Below are positions 48,601-62,817 of a stretch of DNA of 64,000 bases, in pieces. The notes beneath the pieces were generated by a model. That model saw only the letters and a list, made by a program, of their open reading frames with translations. It was not told where the DNA came from and made no database searches. The position numbers and the translations under genes were made by a program. The number at the start of each line of letters is the position of its first letter. Position 1 is the first letter of the stretch. Source of the DNA: Zonotrichia leucophrys gambelii (Eukaryota > Chordata > Aves > Passeriformes > Passerellidae); assembly GCF_028769735.1 (NCBI RefSeq), contig NC_088170.1, positions 45,242,585 through 45,306,584 on the forward strand. The letters are read 5' to 3'.

Positions 48601-51600
48601 TGCAACCAAAAAGTAATAAAACACCAGATTCTTGATATATCAGAGCTTCTTCATAAAATCTTATTTGTAATAAAACAAAAGCAAAAGTAAAAGTGGGTCA
48701 AACAAATTTACTTAGCAATCCCACTCAAAAAACATAGGAATACTCTTTATGCAGTCATTCATAGATGTGACTTAAATACATAGGGTACTCCCAGCAAATT
48801 TCACAGTAGTCACTCAACTCAAGTTCCTCTTGAAGGTGCAGAAGAGAGCTGGGCTCCTGGACTGTAGTTCCCAAAGCTCAGTGTGTTGAGCACTGACTGT
48901 CTAAATCAGTGAAATGGATGCAGGGAAAGGAAAAGAAGGATTGATGGAAGCTCTGAAGGGTGGCAGGCATGCCATGTCACACATCTAAGACTCCATGCCT
49001 GAATTCCTGTGTTTTAAAGCTCAGTTTTAGCTAACTTTAATTCCAAACACTATTTTTCTGACTGGGCAGAGACCCAGTTCTAACAAGAGGGACAGATCAG
49101 ATTAGTACACAGCTCAGCATTTAAGATACTCATAAGATGTGGAAGTGAAGTATTCAAATCTCTTCAGGCTGAAGAAAGCCTGAAACCATTGATAAATGTT
49201 TTTCCTACACATGCTTGAATATTTCAAAAATCAGGAAACTTCAAATACTTAGAGACATAAACAAAAGGAGCACATCTAAATTTATCCAAGGAAGATTTTG
49301 CATGAAAAAAACAAGCACCAATAGGGTCTTAGGCACCCAAACAGTTCCCCCTCCACTCTTTCAGCATCTAAACACATTGAGTTTTGGTGGTGTCTATTAA
49401 ACACCCTCAGAAAAAGCCTAATTGCAAATGGCTCACCATTGTAAATGGTTTTAGCACTTAGTTTGCCAAGTGGACAGATGCTACCAGAGATAAAAGAATA
49501 AGCACCGAAGTGTCACAGACATATTTTACTAAAAATCATTTTGCCAGGAATTTTTCTCCGAAGAAGCTGAGAAGCCTCAGATGAAAAGAAAAACAATAAT
49601 TATCTGCTACTGTGGAACGCAACAGGAGCATCTTCAATTGGTCCATGTGAAATTGTTTTTACTTGATGACCAATGACAGCTACCTGTGTCTTGAGCAGCC
49701 ACAAGATTTTATTATCACGCCATTATTTTCCTTGCTAGCCTTCTGGTGAAATCCTTTTCTCTCTATTCTTTAGTATAGTTTTAGTATATCATTTTCTTTA
49801 ATATGTATCATAAAATAATAAATCAGCCTTCTGAAACATGGAGTCAAGATTCTCATCTCTTCCCTCATCCTGGGGATCAGCAAACACCACCACATCAAAG
49901 TACTACTAAACTTGTAGAACATTTGTGATTAGGAATAATTTAGGATCTTGTACCAGTAAAGAGATGTTATCATTAAGCAGAGCTTTCATGCTCTTTTGAG
50001 AGGTTGATATGGACTGACTACATTCCCCCTTAACAACCTCTGACAAAGCATTAGAATGCTGGTGCATTGCACAGAGCTGTGGGCACAAAGAGGCACAAAG
50101 CTCAGGGAAGTCAAATACTGAAATTACAAAAAAATGGTATTAGGTTTGAAGAGGTGAGAGAGTTGAAAACTGATAAATCATAATTCAGGGTCAGGCACTT
50201 CTTATTTTTAACCTATGGGCTGAAATTCTACTTTATGTCTTAGGAAAAATGAATAGCTCCTTCAGGGGGTACCTAAAAATTGTTTACTGTTCTCATCACT
50301 TTGCCACAGTTAATACTCACAGCACATAATATATTACCTAGCAGTTTAGAATTATTGCTTTGCAGCAATTTCATAGTGCTTGCTTCAAAAGAAAACGTGA
50401 TACATGCCACATAAATGATAAATGATGACAACAACAAATAAAAGATATATTAGTAATATTTTAAATTTCAAAAAGTTCCAGTCTATTCTGTTTTGAACTG
50501 CACTTGTCAATAATATATGAAGGCCTTTTCAGTAACTGCTATTTCTAATAAGAGAAGGTGTTTAAATGAACCTTTCACGGGACTTTAAAGCATTTCAATA
50601 TTTTAAACATACCTGTAGAGAAGACATATGAAAAATGGACATGTATATCCATTAATTTACCTTCCAAAGGTCAAATGGAAAATCTAAAACAAATCAGGAC
50701 ATTGAGTGCAGCTCTTCCAAAGTGTATTTTGGAGCTTTCTTTTACCTAACTTTACTGTTAGTTACTTATCTCATTTACCCACTTCTTACCTTTCATCTTT
50801 GGATGTACCTTTCTTTGAAAGCAATTGTAAAAAGATAAAATTATCTGAAATTATTGCAACCAGCTTCACAACTTAGAAATTCAAATATTGAAGCTGTTCT
50901 CCCTTTGAATTTCACACACTAAGAGGTACATTCAACACTTTAGACTAAAACTGTTTTAAAAAGGTGAAATATTTAGGGCCTATTAGCTCTTTCTTAATGA
51001 CCATAAAAACAGCAACCAAACTTCAATGTCCCAAATAATTTGAATTTTCATCAACATCATATGGCATTCTCTGTGCAAAATAATATTTCATTAAAAGAAT
51101 TTCATGTTGACATTAAGAAAAGAAATGCAATTAATCATTCTTTGTATGAAATGTTCTGCAGTCACTGTCAAATTCAATTTTATCAGCTGTACTGAAGCCA
51201 GAGCACATTCTGAATTTTTCACTTCAGGGCAGGAAATGGAGAATCTCTACAGCTGTCTTGACAATGATGAGCTATATTCTGATCCATTGTGTTCCAGTAG
51301 AGGTTTTAAAACTAATATATTATTATATACTATCATTCCTGGTTATCAGTTTCATAGTTTATTGCAGTTTCAAACATGTGGGCTGATAAAACATTGGAAA
51401 ATCTGTGAGGGAGTTTTCTGCTGGCATGTATAGTCAGATTTCCTACCTTTCTTATACCTAAGGTTTATAGCCTGAGTTTTCCTTAGGAACATCCAAAAAC
51501 TGCAAATAAGTAGGGTAGAATATTTTCCGACTTCATAGAAAAAATAATATAATTTCAGATAAACTACAAGCTTTAATAACTAATATTTCTATACTCCACA

Positions 51601-54031
51601 GTTTACATATTTTCTGTCTTATGTATTCTATATAAGATTAGGCCTAAATACACTAGTACACTAAAACATTTGAACTACTAAAAACCACAGAGAAAATTAT
51701 AGCTAAAGTACACATTTAGATATCCTGTTAAGGCTTATTTTTTCTAAGTAGAACAGTTCATTTCATTAACTCTCATTTCCTTATTCATAGATACAGACCT
51801 AAGAACACAAATTGTCAGTTTTTTTTTTTAATATGTATCAATTCATGAGCCTAAATGAAACATCAACATCTAAAGTAACTGCATTGTTGTGAACATACTA
51901 AGTTCATTAATTAATGATTAGTAGCCTCTAGGAGAAAGTTGTGCTTGAAAGTTGAGGGGTTAGAATTTAAAGAGAAATTATTGATTTTAGGAACTAAAGG
52001 CTTAATTTAAAATATTCCTACAAATAAGGAGTCAGCGCTTACCTTCATTTAAGTAATCTACACAAGTTTAAAGTACTTAAAGTGCCTGTTCTAAAGGAGA
52101 AATTTATACAGCCAAGAGGGAGACAAAATATCCCTCAAACAGATCACGGAGCTGAGAGTGAAAGGACATATGTCACAAGAGCTGCAATAACACAAGCAGG
52201 TAGGAGACACCATAACTGAGACAGGTCTTCCCTGTATGTAATTACATCAAGGACCTTAAAATAACATGGTACCAGGGAACATGAAATGTATCACAACTTG
52301 TAATTACCTAAAGCCTTCTATTTTGTGTTGGACATTCTAGTTCTACAATACAAATTTCTACCTTCCTGTTTCATGCAGTCAGTTTCTCATATATGAAGAA
52401 ATCTTTTGTTTTCTTCAAGGATGTGCAATCCATATGCATGTATTTCACACACACAGCTTTAATTAAGAATTTGATCATGAAGTAAAACTCTTTTTGAAAT
52501 ATGTTGGGAGGACATACATCTCCAGACTGCACTCAAAGTGAGAGGTTTTTCCCCACTGTTGGTCCCTGCTGGCAAGTTTGCTGCTGCTTTCCTAGTAACC
52601 ACAGTGCAAGCACTGGTGCTAAGAAGACACTAAAGACATTTCAGAATATGGGCACTGTGGACATTTGGAAATCCCAGGTTTCACAGTGGCAGAGCATATT
52701 GGGACTTTGAGAAGAACAGGAGCTCTATCTAGCCCAATTGCCACACTTTTTGTCAATGGAAGATGGAGCAGGAGGGCTGAGGATGGTGCACATGCAATTC
52801 TCATCCAAACATCCTGCTGCGATGCAGCTGGGCATGCTCCCAGCCCTGTGACCTGGAAATAGCTGGCATGCACACACACACTAAGTGGCTGCCAGAATTC
52901 AGCCCTTGTGTTGTCCAAACCTGTGCACATTATATCTCTCCCATGTGGTGCTTATGATGCCAGTGGCAACTGGAGTGATGTCATGCTGGTGCTAATTCTA
53001 CTGAGTTGCTTCACAACTATGGAAACTGATAATGATTGAAATGAGAGAAATTGATAATGAGGGGAAAAAATCCCAGAGGAATCTAATAAAGGGAGGTGAA
53101 CAGGAAACATGACAATGGATAAAATTCAATTTTGACACAGGTATAATATTGTCTATTCGAAGGAACAATGCAAAATACTTACATTTAGTGCCTAGATCTA
53201 GCAACTGTAATTAGTCACAGGAAAGACAACACAATTGTAATGTAATAAAAAGTAAAAATATTGATCTGTTGAACTCTTAAGTACTGACAAGAAAGTAGAA
53301 GCAAACAAGCCTGTATGTCTTCAGAGAATAATTTCAGTCACTGTACTTAAAAATAAAATATGTTTTTAATATTATGGGTGAATTTATTTGATTTCAAAAT
53401 CACTATACAGTACCAAACATGGAAGACACAATTTTACACGTTCATATCTACACCAAAAAATCTGTTCTTAGCTCAAGTATTACCTAATTGGTGTCAAAAT
53501 GTCATAGGTGTAAAAGTAACTGCATAATAAAAGGGTGAATCTCACAGAATGGTGTCATCTCCTGTCTGGTCTCCTTACCAAGTAGCCACCATTTCCATTT
53601 CATTGAAATGATGCTATAAAAGGCTTCTAAAGTGCCTTTAGGTTTAAAAAATAATAGCACAGTGATAATCTACTGGGAGATCTGTAGTTTTATTCAAAAA
53701 TTCAGGTTAAAATGAAGATAAATACATAATGACATCCTTGCCAAGATGAAAAAAATCTGACAAGATTAACAAAATGTCCTACCAATTGTAAAGAAATTAG
53801 AAATAACAAACAAGCAAACAAAAAAATAAGACAGGAAAATAGCATTTTTTTTCACAGCTACTTCTGCATTCAAAAAATATCTGCATCTCCAAGCAAAACA
53901 TTCTGAATACAGATTACATGTTTTAGACATACTTTTTATCAAATCGTATGCAAAAAAACTTTTCTGTCTTTGGACTATGTTTGAAATAAATATTAAAGAA
54001 CATTCTTCTTATCTAGTGTTTTTAATTTACC
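45679..54031. other. AT-rich non-coding sequence, about 8.4 kb
   Basis: No gene or clear transposon. The T/G-rich tract at 46650-46716 is listed separately. Segments around 45830-46150 and 46960-47160 are AT-rich but not repetitive, dense in homeodomain-type TAATTA/ATTAAT cores and with an octamer ATGCAAAT at 47094-47101. They have the look of conserved non-coding DNA but cannot be proved so from one sequence. 52500-52990 is somewhat GC-richer, with overlapping frames on both strands, and is unassigned. Confidence 0.6.
46650..46716. repeat. T/G-rich low-complexity tract
   Basis: Runs of T are broken by GGG (46650-46652, 46659-46661), GGGG (46668-46671) and TTTGG units (46692-46710). Three G-runs are present, one short of the usual four-run G-quadruplex pattern. 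The C and A content is almost nil. Confidence 0.85.
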
Positions 54032-54121
54032 TTTTTTGGGTGGTTTTCTTGGTGTGTTTTTGTTTGTTTGTGTGTTTGGGAAGGTGTGGTTTTGTTTGTT
54101 TGTTTGGTTGGTTGGTTTTTT
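54032..54121. repeat. (TTTG)n/(GGTT)n simple repeat tract
   Basis: Ninety bases almost without A or C, made of TTTG, TGTG and GGTT units; the clearest arrays are at 54059-54072 and 54091-54116. It is low-complexity sequence. Confidence 0.9.
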
Positions 54122-57100
54122 GCTATTAAAACATAAAGCCTGTTTTAGTTACCTGTCAAATAGAGTGTCTTCTAATAGAGAAGAATGACAACACCAATAA
54201 TAACAAATATTTTACAGATTATTAATTAAAACACAATTTATCAGTCAATATTGCAGGAGCATTTGTATGCAGTGTTCTCCTGCAGACATATGAATGTAAG
54301 CAAAGGATCCTCAGTTGGGCCTGGACAACCTAACTATGGCATAAAAAATATAATCCACTTTGTTCAGCAGGGTGTAATATAAGAAAGAATTTGAGATAAG
54401 CAAATTTCCAATTTCAGAGATTTGGATAGAATTGGATGTATATACAACTTCACTGCCTCCCTGAAACTTAACAGCAAATGAGTCTATGGAACCTAATTCT
54501 GGAGTGGAAATCTCACAAGGATACATAGCTTGTGAAAGCTGTATGAGTTGGCTTGTTGCAGTACAGAAATAAAAACCAAGAACAGCCTCATGCAGGACTC
54601 TAGAACTTTTGGTACTAGTCAAAACTGAGTCTGTGAATCAGAAAATGTAAAAAACACTTAATATGAATGTGGCCAAATGCTTTTGGATGCACAAAAGATT
54701 CTTTAAAATTTTATATCTCATCTGGATGAAGTTTCATTTGGTTCCAGTTCTCACTATGTTGGTAAATACCTACAGAACTAGATTTCTAACTAAACTAAAT
54801 AAATCTTAGGATTAAGAAGTATTTATTTCCTTCTGAAGTGAATCTGAACATGAAACAAACTCAGTCATACCCAAGACTTACCAAAACAATTGTCCACAGT
54901 GAACATTTACCAAGTTGAATTTCTGGACAGATAACAGAAGCATCACACTTGCAATTGGGACCTTACATTAGCATTATCTCTACATAAGCACATTTCATTT
55001 ATTTGAAAATGAAACGAAATTAATGAAAGCTTATCTTTCCTTTTCAATTTCTATGTAATTTACCATTCACTTCATGAGTTTATGTGTATTCTACACAGTA
55101 AAATGATATTAGCAAATCCTTTCAATAAATCTTTCTAAATACCCTGTAACTATGAACTGTTTCCAATTTTAAATTCCAATGTAGTCTCAGAATGTTCTTA
55201 CATTCAAGTACAAGTCTCTTTAGCAAATGTTTCAAAGGCAAAGTCTCATGCCCAAGGAAACAAATTAAATTGCAACATTAAGATTGATTAATAGGTATTA
55301 TTTTGAATGTGCAAGCCAACTGCTAAAATCAGAATTGTTATATTGACTATACCTTTTGAAATTTATGACCTGTGATTCCTGTTTCTTTAAGAAATTTCCC
55401 TTTATGACACTCACACATTTTTTCCATTTGTTGCTTCAATTCACTATTTTCTGTTACACAATACTATGAATTTTGGTGACTATCAAAAAATTGATGGACA
55501 AAAAAACCATCTGGAACACAAAAAGTTGTGTCACAGTATGATTTATTGACTCAGCAATGAACCTTGTAAGAAAATGGGATCACAGTATTCTTAATATATG
55601 CTCTACATTTTTAAACTTCAATTTTCCTAGATATTTGCTTCAAAATTAACTTGCCTGAAGTTAGAAACTCATGAATGGTCCATATACTGATTCAGAGCAC
55701 AATTGAAAGATGAAATGCAAGATCATGACATGTCAGATACTAAGCCTTGTCTCATAGGAATGGTTGGAGGGAAAGCTGAAGAATTTACTCAAAATTAAGA
55801 AATTATTCCATTTATTATAAAAATTGAGTTACAAGGAATGAAGTCATGTGTCCAGAAGATCCAAGCCTGACATTTGGATGATTTTACAGCAGAGCACTAC
55901 CCCTCTATCTTAGTCTGCTACTGTCACCCTCACAGTTCAACATACAGGTGCCTTGAACAGCTCAATTTGCAGACAAAAGAAATAAGAACAGCACAGAAGC
56001 AGATAGCATCCCAGACGGTGGAAAACTATATGCAGGAAATGACTCAATAAAGGATGTTAGAACGTTTTGGGGGTTTTTTTTTGGAAGGCACAGGGAAAAT
56101 AATAGAAAATTCTTTAGTCTGTGCTGGGGTGGGGAAGATGGAATTTCACAAATCACGTGATTGCAAAAACCAACTCTAACAAGACCCTAAATAACACTGG
56201 TAGATTTAAAACCTTAACTCAGAACCATTAGCAAATTTTTATGTCAAGACAGCAATTAACAAGTAATATGCTAAGTAGCCAACAAAATGATCTATATTTT
56301 GCTTAAAAATATCCACTTTTTAAAAACTGATAATATTTTTGACTATTTGCATCTTGAGAAACTTATATTCCTAACCTGGTACAGACTGCTTTGAAATATA
56401 TGTACTCATGACCAGGTCAGGTAGGATGCAGAACACTTTCATGAATTGATATGTGTAAAAAGACTGGATTTTTAATTTTCTAATCAAAAATCAGAATAAG
56501 TACATATTTTCTGTTCTAAAATTCCTTTAATTTTTGGTAGCTTAATACCAATAAAAAAGTGAAAACAAGACAATCAGGATAAGAAAACCTTAAGAACATG
56601 AATGGTAAATATGGGCTTTGTGCAGCTGTTATCATCTTCTAGAAAGGTATAGGAGGGGAGGTTTCTGCATGTCATGAACATGACAGTCCTGAGAGAATAC
56701 AACCAGTAAAAAAGGAGAGGACAATAATCTAGACCTCACCATCAGAAAGAATTACTGTTAGCCAAATTAATATACCATTCTATCTTTGAGAAATGTGCCA
56801 GTGTTGATCCCCAGTGGATGAATAAGGATACATTAGATTAAAGAATATCCTTCTTGATCAATAGGACTAAGAAAAAAAACTCCTGAAACAAAAAATGGAG
56901 CATATCTAGGAAATTGTTCCTGACCTTCTTTGGAATACAAGATTTGGGCCTCAGTATTTTGTGATAAATGAGTTTTATCATTTACTGACATAGACTCCAT
57001 TTGGTCCATATGAAACTCCTTTGCCAATAATAGAGTATAGGTTGTTGCCAATATTTGAATAGAAAAGATCTGGTGTGCTATGTACTCTTCAGTAACACTG

Positions 57101-60100
57101 AGTGAAAAGAAGCTTGGGTAATACTTATCTTGGATATGACATATTAGTTCCTAAGTCCCTTTCATTAGTTAATGAACGTACAAGGAGTAGATGATTAATT
57201 GTAACCTTTGCAAGTTTATGAGATGCATTTGCAGGACCTACAATGAAGACTTCAGCAAAAGCAAGAGGATTACAACCCAGGTTAGATACCTGACACTTTC
57301 AAGATGTGTGTGTATATACCTGCATGGCATATTGAGTTAGCCTGTCCTCCTGGCATCTACAGCTGATTTAGGTATTCTTGGCTTGTTACAGAAATATCAC
57401 CACTGATGCAGTGGTTGAGAAGATAGACTCTTTCAGTGCCTTAACTGGGTCATTTATTGGGATCAATCCCCCCACAGAAGACACATTATAAGAAGACATA
57501 CAGATTTCAAACACTTTCTTTTTATCTCAGATAAAGCAAATAGTCCCAGATGCACTTACCTCACTCTGGTGGCATCTGATCTTAGGTCAATTGCAAAAAA
57601 CTAGAGAGGAGCTGTTTTTTAGCTGGCAGGTTCCTGCCAGCAGGATAGTGATCATACTTCTAGTTAAGTGTCTGCCATGCTGAGGGAACTATTTTATATA
57701 GTTCATATATATCCTTGCAATTGTCACCGAGATAATAGAAAAATGTAATGTAAAGCTATCTAAATCTTCTTTCAAGTCCTACATCTGATTCAGGCAGACA
57801 TGATTCCTTCATTCATCAAAAGTGGTAATAAAGCTGCCATATCACAATCCATAGGTATCCATCAGCTGGCTTCTTCCATAAGTTGGCTGAAAAACTTTAG
57901 GACAGAATGCTAGTCCTGCAACTCAGCAGATGTAAAACTGTTGAGAAGATTATTGCCAGTTGCAGCATGGAAGAAAATTGCCATCATTTTGTACCTGAAA
58001 CGGATCTTTATTAAGACTCTTTCAAGGGTTCCCTTTTTCTTAGAATAAAGAAATTGCAGAGAATAGAAAACCATCTTCCCTTGAAATCTAATAAAATCTC
58101 TTCTATCAAACCTAAAATAAAAACATTCACACCTTTAAAAGCCTTTCATGGAAACAAAGATGATCTTGTGAGATAAAAAGCATATCGGGCTTGCTACCAT
58201 ACATAACTTTGGCTATTCCCCCTAAAGTGCTGATTGAAATGTACTCAGCTCTTTTGACCCCTATTCCATTTTCTCAGTAAAGCCTCTTAAACTCTACTTT
58301 GCTCAGGAAAAGGCATTATAAGCTTCAATTCAATGATGATCTGGAAAACTGGCCTGTTGCTGGACAGGAAGAGCATAAAACATGCAGAACACAGCAGTAA
58401 GATTCATACTGAAAGCAGGCTTTTAACTAAAAGCATTAATTTCATGTTCAGTTGTGATTGACATACAAAAAAGAAGCTGTGTTTTCTTTTTGATTTCATT
58501 AAATCTAAGGTTGAAGGAACATTTCAGTGTGTGTAAGGTAATTAACTCTACAATGACAAAGACAAATTATGAGCTTATCTCTCCATTACTGTAATGGTAA
58601 ATGGATCCACTTTCAGAGATCTTAATACCAGCTCTCAGACCAAGATAAAATTTCAGTTTTCTTGAAATCAAAATAGATTTAATGTGACTTGCTTTGAAGA
58701 TTATACTTTTAAAGAAAAATTGAAGGAACTGATCCTAAAATTACACTGCAATAAATCCTGGAATAAACACATGACAGATTTTTAAATACTCAAAAGAATG
58801 ACAGCTACTTGGTATTTGACAATATTCCCACTGACTATTTTAAGAGAACAACCTATTCCATAAATAAGATTTGTTTTCTAAAATGAAAAGAATCCTCCCT
58901 GTGCTAACCATAGCTGTCAAAAAGTTTAATTTTCAATTTGTCATTTGATCAGATGCAGCTGTACATTTTCACTTTAACAATTTACAAACTTTTTGAGGTT
59001 AAGCAAAAGGCAGTATCAAATATTCTGTTTTAGTTAAATACCAAGTAATTCTATGCTCATCAATTTAGTATGATTTACAGCAGAGTGTTCTTTTTGTCTG
59101 GATCGTCAATATCCTTCATTGCAATAACACAGATTCAATAGATCATCATAAATTCAGGTGAAACTGGGCATGTCACATAAACAGGCTGATGGAAAGGAAA
59201 TCCTGCTTGGTACTACTCAGTTGTGTCTGTCTTAAAAGGGCTGTCTAGTTGCAATATTGAATACACACAACAATCTCTTTATTGGAATAGAAAGCAAATA
59301 ATGTGAAATGATATTCTGAAATGTTTTGTGAAATAGAGCCTATTCAGACACATCAGATTGGGTTCACTCCAGGAATACTCGTAGTCTTCAAGATACCATT
59401 CACTGCAGCACAGTTCTTGATCCTCTTGCAACCAATAAATGCTTGTGGTTTTATATTATTAAAGTTGTACTGTAGTAAATTTTGTCTTTAAAAACTATTG
59501 GCTTTTACCTTAAAGGTTGTGCTCACCTATTTGCTTGATACCTTTTACATCAATAGTTCCATGCAGTCAGCACAGGATAGCTGAAATCCCAATAAACAAG
59601 GGTGGTGACCTTTTGTTACTTGTAAACATAAGGCAAACTTTATCAAATATTCAACCAATTCTCTTTCAGCAGCACCTGTGTTCTAAGCCCAAGAGGAAAT
59701 TTGAGAGCAAGCAGATGGATGAGGTGCTCGTATTAAAATACAGTCTCAAGAAAGAGATCAGTGCAGAAATGCCAACTGAGATTTTATTTACTGTTCAGTC
59801 AATGAGGAGCACAGAGAATACGAAATGGAAAATTCATATGTGATGGGAATTATATATGAAAGCATCCAAACTCAATTCTACTTAGCAAGCTTAAAAGAAA
59901 GTGAGGTTTCAGCAACCTCAGCTTTCTCAAGATACTCTTCCTACCAAGGACAGCTCATACTTTGGCTTCATGATCAGACCTCCTCTTTCAAAATGTCTCC
60001 TTTCTAACTACGGGATATAGAATTGACATAGCTATATCCACAACAAATAGCATTTTCCTTCTCTTTTGGCCTCCTGCACTTCTAAACCGTTCTAAATTGA

Positions 60101-62710
60101 GAGAAATAAGAATTTTCCTCTAGGTTTCCTTTCAAAGTTCCTGAATTTCACTGGGAACCTTCTAAACTAAAATGGGTATGGTTGCCCTTTGGGTAGAATA
60201 TTTTCATTTTTTTATCAAGACCAGAATTGAGAATAAGAACATTTTAAAATGCATCATTCTACTGGAAAACCTCCTTTGCTTTTGCTCTTCAAGGCTTGCT
60301 TTAGATATACAGCTCTTATGGGGTAGATGTCTCATAATTATTTCAGATAGTTGCAGAACACTGTGAATCTACTAACCTCTCTTGCTAAGAATAGCTTCAA
60401 CAAATTTGATATCACAGTTTGTGCATGAAAATATTAATATTCAGGTTCTGTCCTTAGACTTTAACTACATTAAAAAATATGTACTTTTTGTTAAGGACAA
60501 AACAAACAAAACCCCCATTTGAATGCTAATTAATGTCTTCTAAGAACAAGACCAGATAAAAAATGTTTTATAATAAACTCATTCAAGAAAAAACAAGTTT
60601 GAAAAAATAAATTTCAAACCAGTAAAATGGCAGCTCCAATGCAGTTTACTTTTCTTACATAAATTAAAGTAAAATTTTATTTTCTTCTGAAACATTATGG
60701 GTAAACTAATTTTTAGAATTTAAGGTCAATAGACTACATTTGCTCCTGACCTAACTTCAGTGATTGTGAGGAAACTTTTAACAGGAACAATTTTTAGATG
60801 GATAATATTTGGGTTTGCATTTCTCTGCATACTCCTTATAAAATATTTTGATGAACTAAAACACTTCTCCAATATAAACATAAATGAGAGATTGAAGCCT
60901 TGTGGGAAAGATGTCATTATTATTTATACAGTACATAAAAATAAATACTTTCTTAAAACAGGTTTAAGAAGATCATACAATGTTCTGTGTATTTCAATCA
61001 CTTAACATGGTGAAGAGCCTCTGTGAAGTGGCAATTCTTAATTAACAGATCATTAATAAAGGTATTTTCTATGTTAAGAATCCTCATTAAAGACACTGAA
61101 AACACCTGAGATAATTTGAGTACTTTTCCTGTGGATTAGTACTTGTGAGGAAGAAAAAAAAAGAAAATAAAAGAATAATAAATTCTTTAAGTGTTTTCTT
61201 ACAACTCAAACTTTTGAGGTGCACTCAAGAGGGCAGATGAGGAGACTAAAGTGAGTACAGAACTTATATTATTGAGCTGCTTCACTTAAATATGGTTAAA
61301 AGTTTACAATTTCTGCACTTTTTTATTATTTCTAAAGCCCAAAACCACTAAAACCTTGGAAAAATATAAATACTCCAATACACTGGATTCCCTGAAGATC
61401 AGACATAAAGGTGGTGTCATTGCAGCTGCAGTACTGATGTTTTTTTCCTACACTATTTCACCGAATACTAAACAGATACTCAAAATGTTTGAAAGTATAA
61501 TAAACAAACAACTGAGTCTAAAAGCCCTCTGCATTTATCAAACAGACACATTCAAAATAAATGGATGCCTATGAGATTTTAAAAGATGAAGAAACGACAA
61601 AGCTATACTCAGGAAAACACTGAAAATAATTATTTTGAAATTACACATAATTACATATTTACATTCTTACCATGATTAATAAAAAAGGCAAGAGTGATGG
61701 AAAGCTCTGCAGGATGGGGAATGCAAGGAACACACATTTTTGCATACTAGTGAAAGGGTTTCCTAGGTTATGCAGAACAAAGTGAAACTCAATCAGTTCC
61801 AGACATTTAACTTGGTATGATACTGTGACACAAAACCGCACATGGAGGCACTGGAGGGTGCAATGGGATCCCACATCTGACTTCTCATAACCCTTTAAAG
61901 CTTTTAAAGTACATCCAGTCATAAGCATGCACTTATAAGAAAAACCTGGTCCAAAGCTCACTCAGCTCACTCCGGCTGTCAGACGGAATGGACTAGAGAA
62001 CCACAATTTACTCAAAATTTGTCATTCAAACCGTACATATATGATGTGACAGAATCAGCAAGCAAATGCAGTTCCATGCTTCTGGCAAGTGAGCATCTAT
62101 GGTATTACACAGCCATGGCCATTAGTTATCTTACAATGCTTTTCAACATTTCAAATTTAACTCTTCCTTGACCTTCACTTTTTCAGTGTTCAGAAGAAAT
62201 CAAATCATGGTGTTATACCAAATGTAAATTATTTCTCTTGAAGTAAAAAATTCCACTCTCTCTTAATAAATTAAAGGATTTTTAATTAAATAGTTTTGGT
62301 TTTCCTTAAGACTGCCTCAGTATAATTTCCTCAAGTAGTACTTGTAACTACTATACTTTTGTACAGTCTTCTGATGTATTCTTCCTTCTTTCACCAGCGA
62401 AAGGATACATCTTCTGCACATGAATGATCTCAAAATATTTAGTCTTTTAGCCACTGAAATAGGGAAGCTTTAATTTCTTTTGGGATTCTTTTGCTCACAA
62501 GGAGTTACAAATCCAGAGCAAGCTGAATGGGGATAATTTCTTTCAGGGGAATTAAAGATCATTCACTTCCTTAACAGTGCTAGCATTTTGCTGGTGCTTT
62601 GATAGACAACAGACTGGGTTTTGCTGCTCCTTTTTCTTAAGGCTTTGCACAAGAGGCTTTCTGCCTTTTACTTGTAGCCAGTGCTTGGAGCATAGGAAAA
62701 TCTGAAGATT
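54122..62710. other. AT-rich non-coding sequence, about 8.6 kb
   Basis: No gene or transposon is recognised. Frames at 54311-54622 (reverse, 103 codons), 59517-59843 (forward, 108 codons) and 61659-61961 (reverse, 100 codons) are the longest. None shows a domain, signal peptide or codon pattern that I would trust. A 12-bp palindrome, AATCACGTGATT, lies at 56151-56162. Confidence 0.6.
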
Positions 62711-62767
62711 ATTATCACACATTATGATAATATACATATTATGCATATTATCATAATATGTGATAAT
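62711..62767. repeat. Long near-perfect palindrome (23-bp arms)
   Basis: The arm at 62711-62733 pairs with the arm at 62745-62767 with 22 of 23 bases complementary, around an 11-nt loop ACATATTATGC. Both arms are A/T-rich with an ATTATCACA outer end. No terminal repeats or coding sequence identify it as a known transposon. Confidence 0.93.
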
Positions 62768-62773
62768 CACAAT

Positions 62774-62817
62774 AGCATTTGTTTACATATTATGTTCCAT
62801 ATTATGTAAACAATGCT
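62774..62817. repeat. Second adjacent palindrome (20-bp arms)
   Basis: The arm at 62774-62794 pairs with 62798-62817 except for one mismatch and one bulged T, around a 3-nt spacer TTC. It begins six bases after the first palindrome. It shares the CATATTATG core found in the loop region of the first. Confidence 0.92.

Noticed and set aside
57180..58400. Decayed retroviral pol gene in antisense
   Set aside because: A first reading suggested coding remnants, but I could not place any reverse-transcriptase, protease or integrase motif in order.
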